Below are positions 16,522 to 24,460 of a stretch of 64,000 nucleotides of DNA, in pieces; within the stretch, counting starts at the first letter, position 1; every line of letters begins with the position of its first letter. Source of the DNA: Bradyrhizobiaceae bacterium PARB1 (lineage in GTDB: Bacteria > Pseudomonadota > Alphaproteobacteria > Rhizobiales > Xanthobacteraceae); assembly GCA_002256345.1 (NCBI GenBank), contig NKIY01000003.1, forward strand, positions 248,001-312,000, read 5' to 3'. Position numbers and translations under genes: made by a program. The notes under the pieces are model-generated. The model was not told the DNA's origin. It was given only the letters and a program-made list of their open reading frames with translations, and searched no databases.

Positions 16522-18015
16522 TCACTTCACAAAACACATGCCGATGCGCGACGCTTGATCGTCGCCAGTTGGCTGGCATGATAGCCCTTCGGCGCAGGTC
16601 CATGATGCGAAGCTGGCATCGAGCAGCCCCCTTGCATCCCGCCGGTAGCACGTCGCGCCCCAGCCATCATTTGCCGAGTTTCCCGCGAGCTCACGGCTGC
16701 CGCGGAGCTGCGGCCGATCGGAGAATCCCCTGGAGAAATCCGGCACCTTCCCATCGCGCATCGACATGACGATGGCGCGACGGCGAAGCTGGTCGCCGAC
16801 GAAATGCGGGGACGCCGGCACGGCGCCCTGCACCGCCTGCGCGGCCTGCGAATCCACACCGGTGAAGTGAAAGCCGCCGATGCCCCGGATCTGGTGACAA
16901 CCGCCGCAGGTGATATCGCTGAGGCGCCGGGCAAAGCCGGCCGGCGAGCGGATGTTCTCCAGCGCGCCATCTTTCGCCGCCTGCGCCAGCGCGGCGACGA
17001 CGTCGCCCTCGGTGAACACGCCCTTGCTTTTGCCGTCCGCCATCAAACCGAAAGCCGGCTGCAACGCCGAGGGCGCGAAGCCCACCGGCGTCGCGGCCAG
17101 CGAAGTGGTGGCGAGGAACTGTTCGGGGATCAGTAGCGTGCCGCGATCGAAGGCGCGGAGATTTTCGGGTGCGAGCAGCCAGTCACGAAACGCGCGGCCG
17201 AGCGCGGCATCCGTGAGCAACCGGTCGCGATCGATCTGGTTCTCCATCGGGGATTCATGAAAGACCTGCGTTGCTACGTCACGGCGGAACACCTTCTGCA
17301 GATAATCGGTGCGGAACTCCGCCGCTTCGGATCTCGGCCGATGGGAGATCTGAAGATTGGTCTCGATACGATCGATCTGCGCGGCATGAACCGATGCCAG
17401 AGGCCCCTCACCTTCCATCAGGCGATCGGCTAGCGCAGTACCCGTTTCGGCGAAGGCCGATACCGCGAGCCAGCGCGCCCCGAGATCGGCGCAGGTGATG
17501 CGTTCCGCCGGCAGTTTCGCATGCATCACCAGATTGAGCGTCATCGGCAGGCGCGGCGGCGTGTTGCCGGCGTTGATGCGGGTCAGCCGATAGATCAGGC
17601 GGATCTCGCCGCAGGTTTCCGGCGCGACATAGGCGCGGTCCATACGATTGACGATGCCGGCCAGCACAAAGCGGGTGTCGGGCGATGTGATCATTGCCTG
17701 GTCGAACAGGAGCACATCGTGGCCCGCGCCGACGCCGATGCTCTCGGTCGGCGTGCGTTGGCGGTGATCGGCGAGATAGCGCACGAAGGCATCGTCCAGT
17801 GCTGCCCGCACCGGCGCCATGGCCGGCAACGCGAACAATGCGTCATCGGCAATCGGGGCAGCCATCTGCGGCGCGAGCATCTGCGCGAGGCCGAAACGCG
17901 ACGTCTCAAGCGCATGCAAGGCCAGCGCATCGGTGACGGCGAGCTGGCCCTCCGCCCACGCGGCAGGAGGCGCGAGGCACAGCAGCAAGCTAAGCAAGCG
18001 AAAACAATATCGCAC
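16522..18015 (-). CDS. Secreted protein with one CxxCH heme motif, function unknown
   Basis: A 497-aa precursor with a signal peptide (MRYCFRLLSLLLCLAPPAAWA). The mature part is unfamiliar. About residue 372 it has ITCGGCHQIRGIGG, a canonical c-type heme attachment site in a cytochrome-like context. A long N-terminal region (segments VLAGIVNRMDRA, GEIRLIYRLTRI, LVMHAKLPAERITCADLG) and a C-terminal Cys-rich tail (ATCYRRDARG, WTCAEGLSCQ, IGMCFVK) suggest disulfides. This looks like a periplasmic monoheme redox protein or oxidoreductase with a large non-cytochrome domain. A transcript including the small membrane gene downstream is possible. Confidence 0.72.
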   Translation of the reverse strand: MRYCFRLLSLLLCLAPPAAWAEGQLAVTDALALHALETSRFGLAQMLAPQMAAPIADDALFALPAMAPVRAALDDAFVRYLADHRQRTPTESIGVGAGHDVLLFDQAMITSPDTRFVLAGIVNRMDRAYVAPETCGEIRLIYRLTRINAGNTPPRLPMTLNLVMHAKLPAERITCADLGARWLAVSAFAETGTALADRLMEGEGPLASVHAAQIDRIETNLQISHRPRSEAAEFRTDYLQKVFRRDVATQVFHESPMENQIDRDRLLTDAALGRAFRDWLLAPENLRAFDRGTLLIPEQFLATTSLAATPVGFAPSALQPAFGLMADGKSKGVFTEGDVVAALAQAAKDGALENIRSPAGFARRLSDITCGGCHQIRGIGGFHFTGVDSQAAQAVQGAVPASPHFVGDQLRRRAIVMSMRDGKVPDFSRGFSDRPQLRGSRELAGNSANDGWGATCYRRDARGLLDASFASWTCAEGLSCQPTGDDQASRIGMCFVK

Positions 18016-18052
18016 GGCACCATCCCGACAGGTCAGGTCGTCAGGCTAGCGC

Positions 18053-18082
18053 AAAACAAAGGCCGCTGCACGGGCAGCGGCC
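18053..18082 (-). terminator. Rho-independent terminator downstream of the coiled-coil gene
   Basis: A perfect 9-bp stem (ggccgctgc / gcagcggcc) encloses a 4-nt loop. On the minus strand it is followed by TTTGTTTT. It lies 25 bp after the stop at 18107. Confidence 0.8.
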
Positions 18083-18106
18083 TCGTCAAATTCAGTGGGC
18101 TGCAGA

Positions 18107-19000
18107 TCAGCGCGCGACGATCAGGCCGCGGCTGGTGACCACGGTCCACCGGCCGTCCTGCTTGCGCACCGCATCGACGCGGCCGAGGCCGGGAACGGGA
18201 TCGCCGGGATAGACCTCGAACACGCCCTGACGGCTTTCGATGGTGGCGCCGCCGCCGGCAACATCGAGAATGCGCCAGCCTTCCACGGTCGGCAGGCGCG
18301 CGACGTCGGACTTCGGTGCCGGTGCCGGCGTAGTATTGATCGAGCCCGTCACTTCCTTCGCGGGAGCGGAGGCGACCGGTGCCGGGGTTGGCGCAGCGGC
18401 TGGAGCCGGCGGCGGCGCGGTGCGCAGCTTCTCGACGGCTTCGTTCAGCTTGGCGATCTTGGCATTGGGCTCGGCCTGTGCCTTCTCCAATTTGTCGAGG
18501 CGATCGTTGAATTTGGCGCGCGCGGCAGTAGTGGCCTTGCCAGCCTTGTCGGCGTCCGCCTTAAGCGCCGCGACTTCGCTTTCGAGGCGATTGATATGTT
18601 CTTCAAGCGCCTGGGTCGCCGACTTGCCGTCATCGGCTGCGAGCAGCTTGCCGAGACCTGATGTTGCCATCGTTCCGCCGACAGCGCCGACAGTGATGCC
18701 GATCGCGATCATCGCCGCGATGGCCAGCATACGCGCCGTGCCTGCCTTCTGCTCCTGCTCGCTGCGTGGCTCGGCATTGACCATATCTTCCCAGGAGCGC
18801 TCGCGCTTGTGGTCGTCGCGCTGCGCGCCGTCCAGCGTCGGCCCCATCAGGGTGATGCGACCGGGCGCACCGAGCTTCGGCGCTTCCTTCTTCGCGCCGC
18901 CGGCGCCCTGCCCGGGCACCAGTCTCGGCGACTCCACATGCCTGTTGCCGGCCTGATCGCCGCTCTGGTCAGAGGTGAAATCGGCGCTGTGCTCGCTCAC
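18107..19000 (-). CDS. Membrane-anchored coiled-coil protein of unknown function
   Basis: A 297-aa protein with four visible parts. The N-terminal cytoplasmic segment is hydrophilic and disordered (1-88). One membrane helix follows (about 90-112, MLAIAAMIAIGITVGAVGG). Next comes a coiled coil (about 128-195, with LEEHINRLESEVAALKADADK), and a Pro/Ala linker leads to a compact C-terminal domain of about 60 residues (VEGWRILDVAGGGATIESRQ ... TSRGLIVAR). The topology implies that the coiled coil and C-terminal domain are periplasmic. The terminal domain resembles small beta-rich periplasmic modules, but I cannot name it. The gene has its own terminator and a divergent GST neighbour. Confidence 0.7.
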   Translation of the reverse strand: MSEHSADFTSDQSGDQAGNRHVESPRLVPGQGAGGAKKEAPKLGAPGRITLMGPTLDGAQRDDHKRERSWEDMVNAEPRSEQEQKAGTARMLAIAAMIAIGITVGAVGGTMATSGLGKLLAADDGKSATQALEEHINRLESEVAALKADADKAGKATTAARAKFNDRLDKLEKAQAEPNAKIAKLNEAVEKLRTAPPPAPAAAPTPAPVASAPAKEVTGSINTTPAPAPKSDVARLPTVEGWRILDVAGGGATIESRQGVFEVYPGDPVPGLGRVDAVRKQDGRWTVVTSRGLIVAR

Positions 19001-19168
19001 GGTAAAAGTCTCCAGGATCGTTCAACCTTTTGGTAACTTTCATTGCTTGCCAAATTCTTACCCGCGCGCCCGCTTACGAAAATTTCACCTCTCGTCCGGC
19101 CTGCGCCCGCGCTTGACCCTGCCGCAAGCCCGCCGCACAACGGACGCAACGAAAACACAGGAAACACC

Positions 19169-19780
19169 ATGAAACTCTACGATTCCATCGGCCCGAACCC
19201 GCGCGTGGTGCGCATTTTCCTGGCCGAAAAAGGCATCGGCCTTCCCGTCCAGACCGTCGATCTGGCGGCCGGCGAAAACCGCGAAGCCGCGCATCTGATG
19301 CGCAATCCGCACGGCCAGATGCCGACGCTCGAACTGGATGACGGCAGTTTCCTGTCCGAAACGGTAGCGATCTGCGAATATTTCGAGGAAATGCAGCCAC
19401 AGCCGGCGCTGATCGGCACCACGCCGGCCGAGCGCGCGGCAGCGCGGATGTGGCGGCAGCGCGTCGATCTCAACATCTGCCAGCATATCGCCAATGGCTA
19501 TCGGTTCGCCGAAGGCCTCAAGCGCTTCGAAACGCGCATCGTATGCGTGCCCGAAGGCGCGCCGGGGCTGAAGAAGATCGCGATGGATCGCTTGAAGTGG
19601 CTGGACGGCCAGATGGGCGACAAGCCCTTCATCGCCGGCAACCGCTTCACCATGGCGGACATCGTGCTCTATTGCTGGCTCGATTTCGCCGACAAGGTCG
19701 GCCAGCCCTGGGACCGCGGGCTGACAAAGATCGCGGCATGGTTCGAGCGGGTGGGACAGAGGGAATCGGTGAAGGCATAG
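19169..19780 (+). CDS. Glutathione S-transferase family protein
   Basis: A 203-aa GST. The N-terminal thioredoxin-like domain (MKLYDSIGPNPRVVRIFLAEKG) contains NPHGQMPTLELDDG with the cis-proline and LSETVAICEYFEE for the glutathione gamma-glutamyl site. The helical C-terminal domain shows GNRFTMADIVLYCWLDF, the N-capping box. The Ser/Asn pair near residue 10 rather than Cys suggests a theta/zeta-like transferase rather than a beta-class one. The start at 19169 has a GGAAA site and gives normal length. It is convergent with the TPM gene through a palindromic repeat. The substrate is unknown. Confidence 0.88.
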   Translation: MKLYDSIGPNPRVVRIFLAEKGIGLPVQTVDLAAGENREAAHLMRNPHGQMPTLELDDGSFLSETVAICEYFEEMQPQPALIGTTPAERAAARMWRQRVDLNICQHIANGYRFAEGLKRFETRIVCVPEGAPGLKKIAMDRLKWLDGQMGDKPFIAGNRFTMADIVLYCWLDFADKVGQPWDRGLTKIAAWFERVGQRESVKA

Positions 19781-19790
19781 AGGCCTTCTC

Positions 19791-19871
19791 CGTCATTCCC
19801 GGGCCTGTTCCGAGGATCCATCTTTGCAACAGGGAAAAAGCTGGATGGCCGGGTCAAGCCCGGCCATGACG
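19791..19871. repeat. CGTCAT...ATGACG palindromic element
   Basis: The ends cgtcat and atgacg enclose a perfect internal 9-bp hairpin (atggccggg, loop tcaag, cccggccat) at 19845-19867. It lies between convergent genes and may end both transcripts. A shorter relative is at 34032-34062. Confidence 0.7.
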
Positions 19872-19884
19872 TCGAAAAACGGCC

Positions 19885-20382
19885 CTACAGCACCACCGGC
19901 GCATCCGGTAGTTCGTTCACCGCCGCGCCATGTTCCGGGAAATGCTGCGCCAGATGCAACGTCACAGCTTCGATGCCGGCGATGACCCCCTGCTCGAAGC
20001 GGCCGGCACGAAAATGCGCTTCCATCATCTGGCAGATCGTTTCCCATCCGGCGATACCGACATGCCTGTCGATGCCGCGATCAACGACGATTTCGACATC
20101 GCGATCGGCCAGCAGCAGATAGATCAGCACACCGTTATTGTGCTCAGTGTCCCAGATGCGGAGCTGCGCGAACACGTCGATGGCGCGCTCGCGCGCCGCC
20201 TGATTGCGAAACAGCGGCGCACCGTCGAGTGCGCCTTCGACAACGAAGCGGACCTGGCCGGCATGCAAGGCCTCGCTCGCCTTGATGGCCCGCTCGATGG
20301 CAGCCATGGCCTTTGGCGGGAACGCCTTGCGGACGCGGGCGCGGTTGCTGAGCAGATGTTTGCTGATCCGTTTGAGGCTCAT
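19885..20382 (-). CDS. TPM domain protein (TLP18.3/Psb32/MOLO-1 fold), soluble form
   Basis: A 165-aa protein consisting of one TPM domain: AFPPKAMAAIERAIKASEALHAGQVRFVVEGALD..., RERAIDVFAQLRIWDTEHNNGVLIYLLLADRDVEIVVDRGI and FRAGRFEQGVIAGIEAVT match the fold in order. No signal peptide or membrane helix is seen. The ATG at 20382 overlaps the stop of the upstream gene (TGATG), so the two are coupled; in-frame GTG/TTG codons just upstream are alternatives. It is the third gene of a lemA-ygcG-TPM cluster. Such clusters are common, and their role in envelope processes is not settled. Confidence 0.82.
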   Translation of the reverse strand: MSLKRISKHLLSNRARVRKAFPPKAMAAIERAIKASEALHAGQVRFVVEGALDGAPLFRNQAARERAIDVFAQLRIWDTEHNNGVLIYLLLADRDVEIVVDRGIDRHVGIAGWETICQMMEAHFRAGRFEQGVIAGIEAVTLHLAQHFPEHGAAVNELPDAPVVL

Positions 20383-21266
20383 CACCAACTCCCCGAGGCG
20401 CCGCCGCCGCCGAAACTGCCGCCGCCGCCGCTGAAGCCACCGCTGCTGCCCGACGAACTCCCCGACGACCAGGACCCGCCGCTGCCGCCGACATAACCGC
20501 CGCCGCGTCGCCCACCGCCTCCGCCGCCCGACATGAAGGCCTCGCTCACCAGCGTGAAGAAAAATGCGACCACACCAAGAATGCCACCGAACAGCAAACT
20601 GCCGGCGACAAGCCAGACCACCGTGGTGACAAGGCCGCCGGTCGCAAGCGAACCGAACAACCGGCCGAAGATACTGCGCAAAATGCTACCGAAGATCAGC
20701 ACGCCGAACAGCAGGAACGGCGCATATTCCATGATGTCGTCGAGGGCATTCGAATTGCCCTTCCATTCATCCGGCGCCGGCAGCGGCTCGCCGTCGATCA
20801 CCTTGATGATCTGGTTGACGCCTGCCGTGATGCCACCCGTGAAATCGCCGACCTTGAAACGCGGTGTTATGATCTCATCGATGATGCGCTTGGTCGTGAC
20901 GTCGGTCAGCGCGCCTTCGAGGCCATAACCGACCTCGATGCGCAGCTTGCGGTCATTCTTGGCCACCAGCAGGATCGCCCCGTCATCGACCTTCTTGCGA
21001 CCGATCTTCCAGGCCTCGGCAACGCGGATAGAGTACTGCTCGATAGTCTCGGGCACCGTGGTCGGCACGATCAGCACGGCGATCTGGCTGCCCTTGCGGG
21101 TCTCGAAATCGCGCAACGTGCTGTCAAGCGCCGCGCGGTCAGCTTCACTCAGCGTCGCAGTCTGATCAACCACGCGGCCGGTCAGAGCCGGCACGGCGAT
21201 ATCTGCCAGAGCGGCAACGCTCCAGCACAACAGCAATGCCAGCAGGCAGGCTTTGATCGCCTTCAT
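20382..21266 (-). CDS. YgcG/TPM domain membrane protein with Gly/Ser-rich tail
   Basis: A 294-aa protein. It has a signal peptide (LLALLLCWSVAALA) and a periplasmic TPM domain beginning VPALTGRVVDQTATLSEADRAALDSTL, with RKVDDGAILLVAKNDRKLRIEVGYGLEGALTD. One or two membrane helices follow (about 185-235), then a C-terminal tail almost wholly Gly and Ser (from about 248). This is the YgcG architecture, which almost always stands next to lemA, as here (24 bp downstream). The tail is repetitive and codes for an unstructured segment. The cellular role is uncertain; TPM domains have been reported as phosphatase-like or metal-binding. Confidence 0.87.
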   Translation of the reverse strand: MKAIKACLLALLLCWSVAALADIAVPALTGRVVDQTATLSEADRAALDSTLRDFETRKGSQIAVLIVPTTVPETIEQYSIRVAEAWKIGRKKVDDGAILLVAKNDRKLRIEVGYGLEGALTDVTTKRIIDEIITPRFKVGDFTGGITAGVNQIIKVIDGEPLPAPDEWKGNSNALDDIMEYAPFLLFGVLIFGSILRSIFGRLFGSLATGGLVTTVVWLVAGSLLFGGILGVVAFFFTLVSEAFMSGGGGGGRRGGGYVGGSGGSWSSGSSSGSSGGFSGGGGSFGGGGASGSW

Positions 21267-21290
21267 CGGACCGGCCCGATCGGCGCCGAG

Positions 21291-21899
21291 CTACTTCGCC
21301 GGCGCCGGCGTGGGGTTGAAGTCAACCTTCGGCGCCGTGGAAATTTCGCCTTCATTAGCGACGGAGAAATTCGCTTTCTCCTTGAATCCGAACAGCATGG
21401 CGGTGAGGTTGTTCGGGAAGGTGCGCACGCCGACATTATAATCCTGCACCGACTTGATATAGCGGTTGCGCGCTACGGTGATGCGGTTTTCGGTGCCTTC
21501 GAGTTGCGACATCAGGTCCTTGAACAACGCATCCGACTTCAGCTGCGGATAATTCTCGGTCACGACGAGCAGACGCGACAGGGCGCTGGACAGTTCGCCT
21601 TGCGCGGCCTGGAATTTCTGCAGCGCGCCTGGATCGTTGACCACATCCGGCGTCGCCTGCACCGACCCCACTTTGGCGCGGGCATTGGTGACGCCGAGCA
21701 GTACGTCCTTCTCCTGCTGCGCAAAGCCCTTCACGGAATTGACGAGGTTCGGCACCAGATCGGCGCGGCGCTGATACTGGTTCACGACTTCCGACCAGGC
21801 GGATTTCACCTGTTCGTCATTTGTCTGGATTGCGTTGTAGCCGCAACCGGACAGGCCGAGGGTCGCCAGCGCCGCCAGCACGGTCAAGAACTTGCGCAT
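21291..21899 (-). CDS. lemA: LemA family lipoprotein
   Basis: A 202-aa LemA protein. The lipobox LSGC near residue 19 follows a hydrophobic signal segment, so the mature protein should be lipid-anchored. The family core is intact: NDEQVKSAWSEVVNQYQRRADLVPNLVNSVKGFA, LSRLLVVTENYPQLKSDALFKDLMSQLEGTENRI and VGVRTFPNNLTAMLFGF. LemA proteins form antiparallel helical bundles. It is the first gene of the lemA-ygcG-TPM set and is divergent from the acyl-CoA synthetase gene. Confidence 0.93.
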   Translation of the reverse strand: MRKFLTVLAALATLGLSGCGYNAIQTNDEQVKSAWSEVVNQYQRRADLVPNLVNSVKGFAQQEKDVLLGVTNARAKVGSVQATPDVVNDPGALQKFQAAQGELSSALSRLLVVTENYPQLKSDALFKDLMSQLEGTENRITVARNRYIKSVQDYNVGVRTFPNNLTAMLFGFKEKANFSVANEGEISTAPKVDFNPTPAPAK

Positions 21900-22086
21900 C
21901 TTTATCTCCTGTGACGCATCCGAAGCTTCTGCCGGTTTCTAGCATGGGGCGACCGCGGGGGCAGCCACAAGTTCACGCGGCCATGCTGCAATGCGCGCAT
22001 CGGATTGTATTTGCGCGCACCGGAATCGTTGCTAGCCTCATGGACATCAGCGGCCCGCAGAGGCCGGGACATAACGGGAGGATGCG

Positions 22087-23649
22087 ATGACGGACGTGCT
22101 CAACACGTTTCCGACGGTGGGCCTGCAAACCTTGCGTGCACTGGCGCGCTATCCGGACCGCATCGCTTTCAGTTGGCCCGGCGGCTCCCTTACCTATCGC
22201 GGCGCCACCGAGATGATCGGGCGACTGCAGCACGTCTTCATGAATCTGGGCGCAAGGCCTGGCGCGAAGGTCGCCCTGCTCACCGCCAATCGCGCGGAGA
22301 CCTGGTGCACCGGCGTTGCCGCGCAATTATCGCGTTTCGCCATCACCTGGCTGCATCCTTTGGGATCGCTACAGGATCAGATCGACCAGATCGAGGACTC
22401 GGAGGCTGCGATTCTGGTCATCGACGCCGACAATTTCGGCCCACGTGGCAGCGAACTGGCGGCGAAGGCGCAGGGATTGCGTCATGTATTCACGCTCGGC
22501 CGCGCCGATTACGGCATCGATCTGCTGCAGGTGATCGACAGCAACGGCACGGCGACCGCACGTGATTTCGCCGAAGTGAACGACGTCGCCGTGCTGAACT
22601 ACACCGGTGGCACCACCGGCAAATCGAAGGGCGCGCTGCGCCGGCACCGCGAGACCGCAGGTTTCGCCAACGCCATCCTTGCCGATTTCGAAATTCCGGA
22701 CAGGCCGAGTTACCTCACCGTGGCGCCGATCAGCCACGTGGCCGGCACCAAAGTGCTGCCGACGCTGATGCGCGGCGGCACGGTGCATATGCTCAAGGGC
22801 TTCGATCCCGAAGCCGTCCTGAAAACCATCCAACGCGAGCGCATCAATTTCACGCTGTTCGTGCCGACCATGATCTATGTGCTGCTCGATCATCCGGCGA
22901 TGGGGACCACCGATCTCTCTTCCCTTGATCTCGTACTCTATGGGGCATCGCCGATGTCGCCGAGCCGGCTGGTGGAAGGAATCGAACGGATCGGACCGGT
23001 TTTCTCGCAGCTTTACGGGCAGACGGAGTGTTATCCGGTGTCGGTTCTGCGCAAGTCCGACCACGATGTGAAGCAGCCTGACCTGTTCCTGTCCTGCGGC
23101 TTCCCGATCGCGGTCTGCGACGTGCGTATCCTCGACAATGATGACAACGAGGTAGCCCCCGGCGAAGCCGGGGAAATCTGCGTGCGCGCACCCCATGTAA
23201 TGCAGGAATACTGGAAGCGGCCGGAGCAGACGGCGGAGACGCTGAAGAACGGCTGGCTCCATACCGGCGATATCGCGCGCATGGACGAGCGCGGCTACAT
23301 GTTCATCCTCGACCGCAAGAAGGACATGATCGTGTCGGGCGGCTTCAACATTTTCCCGCGCGAAATCGAGGATGTGCTGACCAGCCATGCAGATGTCGCC
23401 ATGTGCGCCGTGGTCGGTATCCCCGACGACAAATGGGGCGAGGCCGTCACCGCCGTGGTGGTGGCCCGCAGCGGCGCACAGCCGAATGCGGAGGAACTCA
23501 TCAATCTCGTGAAGACGCGGAAGGGATCCGCCCATGCGCCGAAGCACATCAAATTCGTGACGGAACTACCGATGACCGGCGTCGGCAAGATCGACAAGAA
23601 GTCGCTGCGCGCAAGCTTCTGGATCGGGCGGGAGCGGATGGTGGGATAG
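22087..23649 (+). CDS. AMP-dependent acyl-CoA synthetase (fatty-acid-CoA ligase type)
   Basis: A 520-aa member of the adenylate-forming superfamily, which activates an acid to acyl-AMP and then acyl-CoA. The P-loop-like A3 motif YTGGTTGKSKG is at residues 172-182, and YGQTECYPV provides the adenine-binding motif. GWLHTGDIARMDERGYMFILDRKKDMIVSGGFNIFPREIE is the hinge region, and GVGKIDKKSLR near the C-terminus holds the catalytic lysine. The sequence is of the long/medium-chain or aromatic acid type, and the substrate cannot be chosen. The ATG at 22087 follows a GGGAGG site. No beta-oxidation genes are adjacent. Confidence 0.9.
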   Translation: MTDVLNTFPTVGLQTLRALARYPDRIAFSWPGGSLTYRGATEMIGRLQHVFMNLGARPGAKVALLTANRAETWCTGVAAQLSRFAITWLHPLGSLQDQIDQIEDSEAAILVIDADNFGPRGSELAAKAQGLRHVFTLGRADYGIDLLQVIDSNGTATARDFAEVNDVAVLNYTGGTTGKSKGALRRHRETAGFANAILADFEIPDRPSYLTVAPISHVAGTKVLPTLMRGGTVHMLKGFDPEAVLKTIQRERINFTLFVPTMIYVLLDHPAMGTTDLSSLDLVLYGASPMSPSRLVEGIERIGPVFSQLYGQTECYPVSVLRKSDHDVKQPDLFLSCGFPIAVCDVRILDNDDNEVAPGEAGEICVRAPHVMQEYWKRPEQTAETLKNGWLHTGDIARMDERGYMFILDRKKDMIVSGGFNIFPREIEDVLTSHADVAMCAVVGIPDDKWGEAVTAVVVARSGAQPNAEELINLVKTRKGSAHAPKHIKFVTELPMTGVGKIDKKSLRASFWIGRERMVG

Positions 23650-23735
23650 CGGAACCGCGTTTTAACTTTTCAAGCGCAAGCCGATGCTTTACCGGAAATC
23701 ATCCTTTTCGACTTCGACTTTCACTTGGGGTCAAC

Positions 23736-23846
23736 ATGTCCTGGTTCCAGCTTTCGCTTCGCGAGCAATTGCTTGTCGGCGCCGCTATCGCGCTGACCTT
23801 TGCCGTTTTCTATGTCGCCGGCCTGCAGGTCGGCGGGCATTGGTAA
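23736..23846 (+). CDS. Very small hydrophobic membrane protein (36 aa)
   Basis: The frame 23736-23846 encodes MSWFQLSLREQLLVGAAIAL... with one clear membrane helix (about 12-31) and the tail QVGGHW. It has an ATG with GGGG upstream, and lies 86 bp after the acyl-CoA synthetase stop and before a palindromic repeat. Composition and a plausible amphipathic N-terminus support it, but at 36 codons chance cannot be excluded. I do not recognise a family. Confidence 0.4.
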   Translation: MSWFQLSLREQLLVGAAIALTFAVFYVAGLQVGGHW

Positions 23847-23852
23847 GTTCCT

Positions 23853-23904
23853 GTAGCCCGGATTGAGCTACCGACGCCAGGCGTCGGGAAATCGATCCGG
23901 GCTG
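23853..23904. repeat. TAGCCCGGAT palindromic element
   Basis: The ends agcccggat and atccgggct enclose an inner perfect hairpin (cgacgcc / ggcgtcg). The form is like the other intergenic palindromes of the window but the sequence family is different. It lies just upstream of the HxlR gene. Confidence 0.7.
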
Positions 23905-23956
23905 CTTTCGATGAGGTGACTTGCACGATAATAGTAACTCGCCTATCTTTGCTGCC

Positions 23957-24460
23957 ATGCAACGTAAGAGCTTCGACAAGATGGAATGCCCGGTCGCACG
24001 CAGTCTCGAACGCGTGGGCGAGTGGTGGAGCATTCTCATCATGCGCGACGCCATCTACGGGATGACGCGTTTTGATCAGTTTCAAAAGAACCTGAACATC
24101 GCCCCGAACATGCTGACCAGGCGCCTTGCGGTGCTGGTCGAAGCGGGTCTGCTGGAAAAGCGGCTCTATTCCGAGAAGCCGCCACGCTACGAATACATCG
24201 TCACCCGGCGCGGCCGCGATTTCCGTGCCGTGTTGTGGTCGCTGCAGAGTTGGGGCAACCGGCATTTCGCCCCCGAGGGCGAGAGCGTTGTCCTGATCGA
24301 CAAGGAGACTGGCGAACGCGCCGATCCGATCCTGGTCGACCGCCTGACCGGCAAGCCGATCACCGAAGCCACTCACACCAATGCCCCCGGGCCTGCCGCC
24401 AGTGCACGCGTGCAGCGCCGTCTCACCAAACCGCGCCCGCAGAAGGACGGAACACAATGA
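23957..24460 (+). CDS. HxlR family transcriptional regulator
   Basis: A 167-aa regulator with one winged-helix domain of the HxlR (MarR-like) type. CPVARSLERVGEWWSILIMRDAIYGMTRFDQFQKNLNIAPNMLTRRLAVLVEAGLLEKRLY is the complete fingerprint, with an extra C-terminal extension of about 55 residues rich in Pro/Thr/Arg. The conserved Cys near residue 10 is a redox sensor in some relatives such as HypR and QorR. I chose ATG 23957 because the family starts just before this Cys; an upstream TTG at 23921 also keeps frame. The stop overlaps the MATE exporter start (ATGA), so it very probably controls that operon. Confidence 0.88.
   Translation: MQRKSFDKMECPVARSLERVGEWWSILIMRDAIYGMTRFDQFQKNLNIAPNMLTRRLAVLVEAGLLEKRLYSEKPPRYEYIVTRRGRDFRAVLWSLQSWGNRHFAPEGESVVLIDKETGERADPILVDRLTGKPITEATHTNAPGPAASARVQRRLTKPRPQKDGTQ

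Noticed and set aside
22369-23547. 392-codon open frame on the minus strand
   Set aside because: It is antisense to the acyl-CoA synthetase, with Arg/His-rich composition and no domain.
24235-24456. Extended start of the MATE gene inside the HxlR gene
   Set aside because: The ATGA overlap at 24457 gives the normal N-terminus; the extension is the HxlR gene read in a second frame.
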